Part shown: positions 59,461 through 64,000 of the stretch, piece by piece
Numbering within the stretch: the stretch's first letter is position 1
Layout: each line of letters starts with the position of its first letter
NCBI RefSeq assembly: GCF_041146795.1
Contig: NC_135184.1
Location: 9,414,967-9,478,966 of the forward strand
Source: Maylandia zebra
Lineage: Eukaryota > Chordata > Actinopteri > Cichliformes > Cichlidae
DNA: 64,000 bases
Reading direction: 5' to 3'
Made by a program: the position numbers and the translations under genes
Notes under the pieces: generated by a model
The model's database searches: none
What the model saw: the letters and a program-made list of their open reading frames with translations, nothing else
What the model was told of the DNA's origin: nothing

Positions 59461-59825
59461 ATACGACTTTTGCTTTTAAGAGCATTATTAAGTCATTGAA
59501 AGAGTAGTTCAAAAATGAAGATTCACAGGGCTTTTACTTTGAAATCCAAAATAAGATGGCCTTGATGGTGACAGGGCACAATTAGGGTACAAGGCTGTGT
59601 CATATAGATCTAACATTAGAGTTTGTAAAAAAAAAAAAAAAAAAAGCCTAAATTATATGTTATTATGTTCTTAACATATCTGTTAATTCACTCGAAGTTG
59701 GCTTTTATTTTGAAATCCGGTTTCCACATCCATTCCCGTAATACTTTGAATACACAGGGAACGTAAAACAAACTGGAGGCTGGCTTGACTGCAAGTCTCG
59801 AATTGGAGGCTGGCTTGACACCAGT

Positions 59826-60143
59826 AATCCAGACCTGCGCAGCTCGCTGAGTGAAAACAACCGACAGTATCAACAAGCAGAGGACACAAAGTCCTTCTGA
59901 GGAGCGGGACTTTTATATTTATATCCGTTAACCTCTGACAACAAACGGGACAAGTTCACCTAAGGGAGACAGCAGTTCCCTGTAATTGTACGTTAATGGT
60001 ACGGTGGCCGTTACACGTCTCGCCCTTTATGGTGAACGCCTTTATAAAAATAGCGTTGATACAGTAAATATGTAACCTGTCTGTTACAGGAGCGGTACGG
60101 TAACCTTGATTTGGACCTGGAGTGTGACGGAGGAGCTGTCTCT
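59826..60143 (+). other. Putative promoter and 5' UTR exon of the next gene
   Basis: A more GC-rich stretch ends in a donor (GTCTCT|GTGAGT, exon end 60143). It lies immediately beside the foldback element and upstream of four plus-strand exons with matching phase. Start site and exon length cannot be read. Confidence 0.45.
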
Positions 60144-62262
60144 GTGAGTACAACTTTAGTTTGTTGACGTTTGTTTTGTTTCTTCCTGAAGTCAGCTCGG
60201 TAAGCATGTTCAACACTTTACTGACCTTTACCACAAACTGCGACCACAAACAGACGCATAAGTGTGCGGAGAGTTCACGTTGGCTCTTCATCGCAAAGTA
60301 ACACCTGCGAGGTTACTTTAAGGGTTTATTTTTAAGGGACTGTAACTTACTCGGGTTGATCGAAGGCGAAAATAACCCTCCGGGTCCCTCGTTAACTCTG
60401 CCTTTCACTGTTAAACTTCCATACTTTTAAGGTTTGTCCGTTAGGACAAACTCATAAAACTCATTAAAAATAGTGAGTAATGGTAAAAGAAAATCTGCTT
60501 AGGTTGCTCAAAGCTCATGATTTTTTTTTAATTCAAAAGTTTTCTCACTTTTTTACATGAGAGATTGTTAAGCACACCAACACCAAGACGCAGTAGTCTG
60601 CTATCAGTCTGCAACTGAACAGGGTCAAGTTGGCAATTGCATACAATCTGTTTCTGATAATTTAGATATAAACTATTTGTTGAAAATCATATCTTGCTAC
60701 GTGGACATAAATTTGCATTTAACAGAAATTCACGTGAATTGTCGTATTTGTACACAGCAACCTTTCTGTTCTATGGGAATATGACCATAATACAACCAGT
60801 TGTCTGTCAGCCAAAATGAGCCCTCTTGTTCGTAGTATCCACAGAGTACTATTTTAATATATTTAATAAAATATTGATGTTTGGTCTCCCTGCGTCAATA
60901 CCATATCTCCATGCAAGATATCGTGATACTGTTCTAAATCAATTCTTTGCCCTGATCCTGCAATTATGAGACGTTGGTTTAAATGTCCTCTAACATTACC
61001 CCAGTGAGTATGTACCATTCACTAAACTAGTGATGTTTAACTGAAAGAATAGCAGTCCAAATCTATGGTGACTATCACAAAAGGTGGCACTTGTATGATA
61101 CATGATCCTGCGTCATGCCCAATAAAGCGAGTTTCTTACAACAGCTGACCTTGGAATAATATCCTCCCTCTGGAATAAATAACTGCCTGAATGTGTCACC
61201 AAGACGGCATGACTTGCCCAGAAGGACCTTGCCCCAACTAATCTACAAAGAGCACATTCACAATAATGAACAAACATGTTTTTTCTTTTTTCCTGTGACG
61301 CAGAAGAATATTTCCAGGCCTGCTGTTTTCTTCAGCCAGAACATTCGAGTAGATCCACTGGGCTCATATCCAGCACTATATTTGTTTTCGGACTCTAGCG
61401 TTTTATTGTGTAAAATAATGCCCATTTTCCTTATCGGACTTTTTCAAAACTCCAAGTTGGGGCAGTGACTGTGCATGTTCCCACGATTGGTTGAGATATA
61501 GTTGTAGTACATTCACATTCTAGTCTTTAATATACTAGCACATGTGTGTCCATAATATTTGATATAGATACATACAAATTACTTAATAAAGATTTTAAGT
61601 TAAAATAAATTAAACTTATAACAAAAACTGTTAGTAATTATTCATTCTTTTGTTTATTATTACTTTTTTCTTTCAAAATCAAAGCCTTCTTTATAGTATA
61701 TTTGATTTTTGACGCTTTTATGGTTTTATGTGCTACTAGTGTAATGCACAACTTGGACAGTAGGAAGTTCTGTACTAAACAAAGTAGTTCAAAACACGGA
61801 AAATGAATAACTTTTCTCTGACATGTCACCTGTAATATACTGGAATAAATATTAAACAATCTGATTATGTCTGAGCTGCTCGGCAAATTTACCATGAGGC
61901 CCAAAGGAAGACTTTGCTTCACTTAAGTGGTCGGAAGCCAGAAGCATTGTGGTCCACTTTTAACTTGTACGTACACATGCTGTAAATACAAAAATCACTC
62001 ATGATGTTTTCCAAGTCCAGACATGAAATCAGCTTCAATTCCAGATTTTAAATTCAAACATGAGATTGGAGTGAGATCTTTAAAATGTGTAAGTGCATTA
62101 GTAACAATTGCATTAGTTAAAATCTTTTCAGTTTTGAGTCCTGAGAGCAGAGCTGTAATCAGCGAGGCATTTTTTTAACTGCAGATTTACATCTTTTAAT
62201 GGCAATGTTTCTTTGAGATGGATTTCAGTAAATGAATGTCTCTCTTTTTAATTTTCAATCAG
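60144..62262. other. First intron(s) of the downstream gene
   Basis: About 2.1 kb of AT-rich sequence. The exon that should hold the start codon was not identified; it may lie here. No repeats are confidently classified. Confidence 0.45.
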
Positions 62263-63769
62263 CAAAAAGCCTCATTATTCAGTGGGATATTCAAAAAATC
62301 CTCCAAGTCTAAAGAACTGCTTCCATCTGCACAGGTAATGTTGCGGCTTTAATTATCCTTATTATGCTTTTTTGTTTATTTTATTAATTTTGTTGTCTTT
62401 TCAAAAGCTTGGATCGAGGACTGACTTCCAACAGATTGCAGCAATTAGCTGTAACTAATTTTAATTAATTAACTTGAAACAGTCAAATTTATGTATTTGT
62501 AATCAAATTTAAAGCAACTTTTTTTTTTTTTATAATTTACATACTTGTATCTCCAATTAATGATATATTTGTGGTTGTAATTATGCTGGAATGCTTAAAG
62601 GAATGCCTAAAATCTGCCAAAGAGGATCAGACATGACATTATACTACAAATGCAAATCCTGTCAAGTCAAAACCTTATGTTATGAATGTCCCAAACAAGT
62701 AATGAAAATTATCCCACAGGAATTTTCTCTAAACCAAAAGTAGTTCTTAAGTTTGTATACAGATGAAAAAAAAAAAGATTAAGCCCTAACAGTAAGTTTG
62801 GATAATCAGTACCACATGCATTGATAAAAGTAATATTTTCCTGTTTGTTTCCTCTTTTGCTTCAGGTTTTGTTTTGTTTTGTTGGTCATGTTTTTAAATA
62901 TTTATAAGATAACAGGGAATAACAGTTTTCTGCCTTTGTGGCTTTAATTTCCTTAGTTTCCTATAACCAAAAACACCTTTTTTTTGTTTTTGCAGGCTGC
63001 CTTGACATTACAAAATCCTGAACTGTCTGCCAGCAATGACAGTTTAACCAGCAAGTCAAAGGTAAATTTGCTCTCTTTCTGTGATATACATATTTTTTAA
63101 TTCAAATTTTGCTTGTATTTTAACATAAGCATAGAAATGATGATGTGCAGAATTTATAGCAATTGCTAGTTTTCAATCCTGTCCCTATTTAACTATCTGC
63201 AGATCTTATATATGTATAAACTATAACTACAAAACTCCACTAAATGCTTGTAACTGGGGAAAATCTTCAAAGCTACAATGCAACAGAGTAAAAAAAAATA
63301 CATTATTTAAAAATAATTGCAATGTGGTTCATTAAAATAGCTGCTGCTATGATTTGCTTTTAGCCAATCATTAAGCTGGACTGTTAAATATTTAATGCCT
63401 ATAAATGATTTGGTTTTAGTTGGACTTCACAGAGAAAAACAAAATTCATGTAATCGCTGTGGATTTCCTACCTAGTGTTATGTTTTGAAATTCTTTTCTG
63501 TACATTTCTCTTCAGGATAAATCAGGTGAGCTGGGTGGATTACGGAAACTATCTCCCAAACCAAGACATGTGCGGAGGCCTTCGCAGGTTAAACACAATT
63601 TTTATTACATGTCCTCCACTCACTCATGCAGGAAATGCTACTAATGACTAACTGGCTAAACTGTGTATTATTATGTTATTTGTTATTTACTGTGCATTCT
63701 TGTGTGCTTCAGGATCTAAAGGCCATCTCAGCCAGTAATGACAATCTGTCTGAGGACACCAATGCAAAG
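62263..63769 (+). CDS. Unidentified gene, four short tandem phase-0 exons (partial)
   Basis: Exons: 62263-62334 (QKASLFSGIFKKSSKSKELL..), 62996-63061 (AALTLQNPELSASNDSLTSK..), 63516-63587 (DKSGELGGLRKLSPKPRHVR..), 63713-63769 (DLKAISASNDNLSEDTNAK). All four are 57-72 nt, start and end in phase 0, and have good acceptors and donors. The predicted protein is hydrophilic, rich in Ser and Lys. The second and fourth exons share (I/L)SASND(S/N)L(T/S), so the exons look duplicated. I do not recognise the family; there is no visible domain, signal peptide or membrane segment. The start codon lies upstream in a missing exon and the gene continues past the window. Confidence 0.7.
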
Positions 63770-64000
63770 GTAGGTCTAATCAGCAAACAGCAATTTGAGA
63801 TTCTCTTTTAAAGTTACCATTTATGTCTTAACAAAACTACATAACATCGACAAGAGGTCCATGCTAACATCAAAAGGCATTAGTCAAAATCTCTACAACA
63901 TAAGAAATGCAACAAAGAAATACATCTTAATAAAAATGGTAATATTATCATTTAAATAACAGTATAGGGAATGACAATGCCTCCTCCTACTGACTACTTC

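Larger units (their letters stand above)
54695..59825. mobile_element. Foldback-type element: 5.1-kb inverted repeat with tandem-repeat arms
   Basis: The outermost sequence actggtgtcaagccagcc at 54695 is the exact complement of the sequence ending at 59825. The outer ~600 bp of the two arms are nearly identical in reverse complement; a poly-T length difference and one substitution are the only differences I saw. Inside, each arm is an array of ~170-bp units: about ten in the left arm and thirteen in the right. Orientation switches near 57065. Flanking octamers aatcctga (54687-54694) and aatccaga (59826-59833) match 7/8, as a target duplication should. There is no transposase frame. The architecture is that of foldback elements such as Drosophila FB or Galileo. 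Confidence 0.88.

Overview
The window is vertebrate nuclear DNA, most likely from an acanthomorph teleost. Short exons with canonical GT..AG introns, dense fish-type repeats (L2 and RTE LINEs, several hAT families, a piggyBac-like MITE, long CA and poly-A runs) and the gene content all point that way. I cannot fix the species.

Layout. 1-2.8 kb: AT-rich intergenic DNA with one repeat fragment. 2.8-14.84 kb, minus strand: a five-exon gene for a ZNRF1/ZNRF2-type E3 ubiquitin ligase. The 260-residue protein reads cleanly across four exons, and a fifth exon is a long 3' UTR. A 5'-truncated L2 retrotransposon lies in its last intron. 14.84-15.53 kb: a short intergenic stretch, probably a shared bidirectional promoter. 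15.5-53.66 kb, plus strand: a complete tep1 gene (telomerase-associated protein 1, also a vault component). I reconstructed 55 coding exons plus a 5' UTR exon. All phases agree and sum to 7848 nt, a protein of about 2615 residues with N-terminal Ser-rich region, TROVE/vWA module, DUF4062, NACHT ATPase and a WD40 array up to the C-terminus. Its introns hold many transposable elements. 53.66-54.69 kb: short intergenic DNA. 54.695-59.825 kb: a 5.1-kb foldback-type mobile element whose two inverted arms are tandem arrays of ~170-bp units, flanked by a near-perfect 8-bp target duplication. From about 59.83 kb, plus strand: the 5' end of another gene, with a putative 5' UTR exon and four very short phase-0 coding exons before the window ends.

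The two well-defined genes are divergent neighbours and nothing links their functions. The ZNRF-type protein is a membrane-associated ubiquitin ligase. TEP1 binds telomerase RNA and vault RNA and sits in the vault particle. The most unusual object is the giant inverted repeat between tep1 and the third gene. It could transcribe into a kilobase-scale hairpin and may have been inserted into a promoter region.
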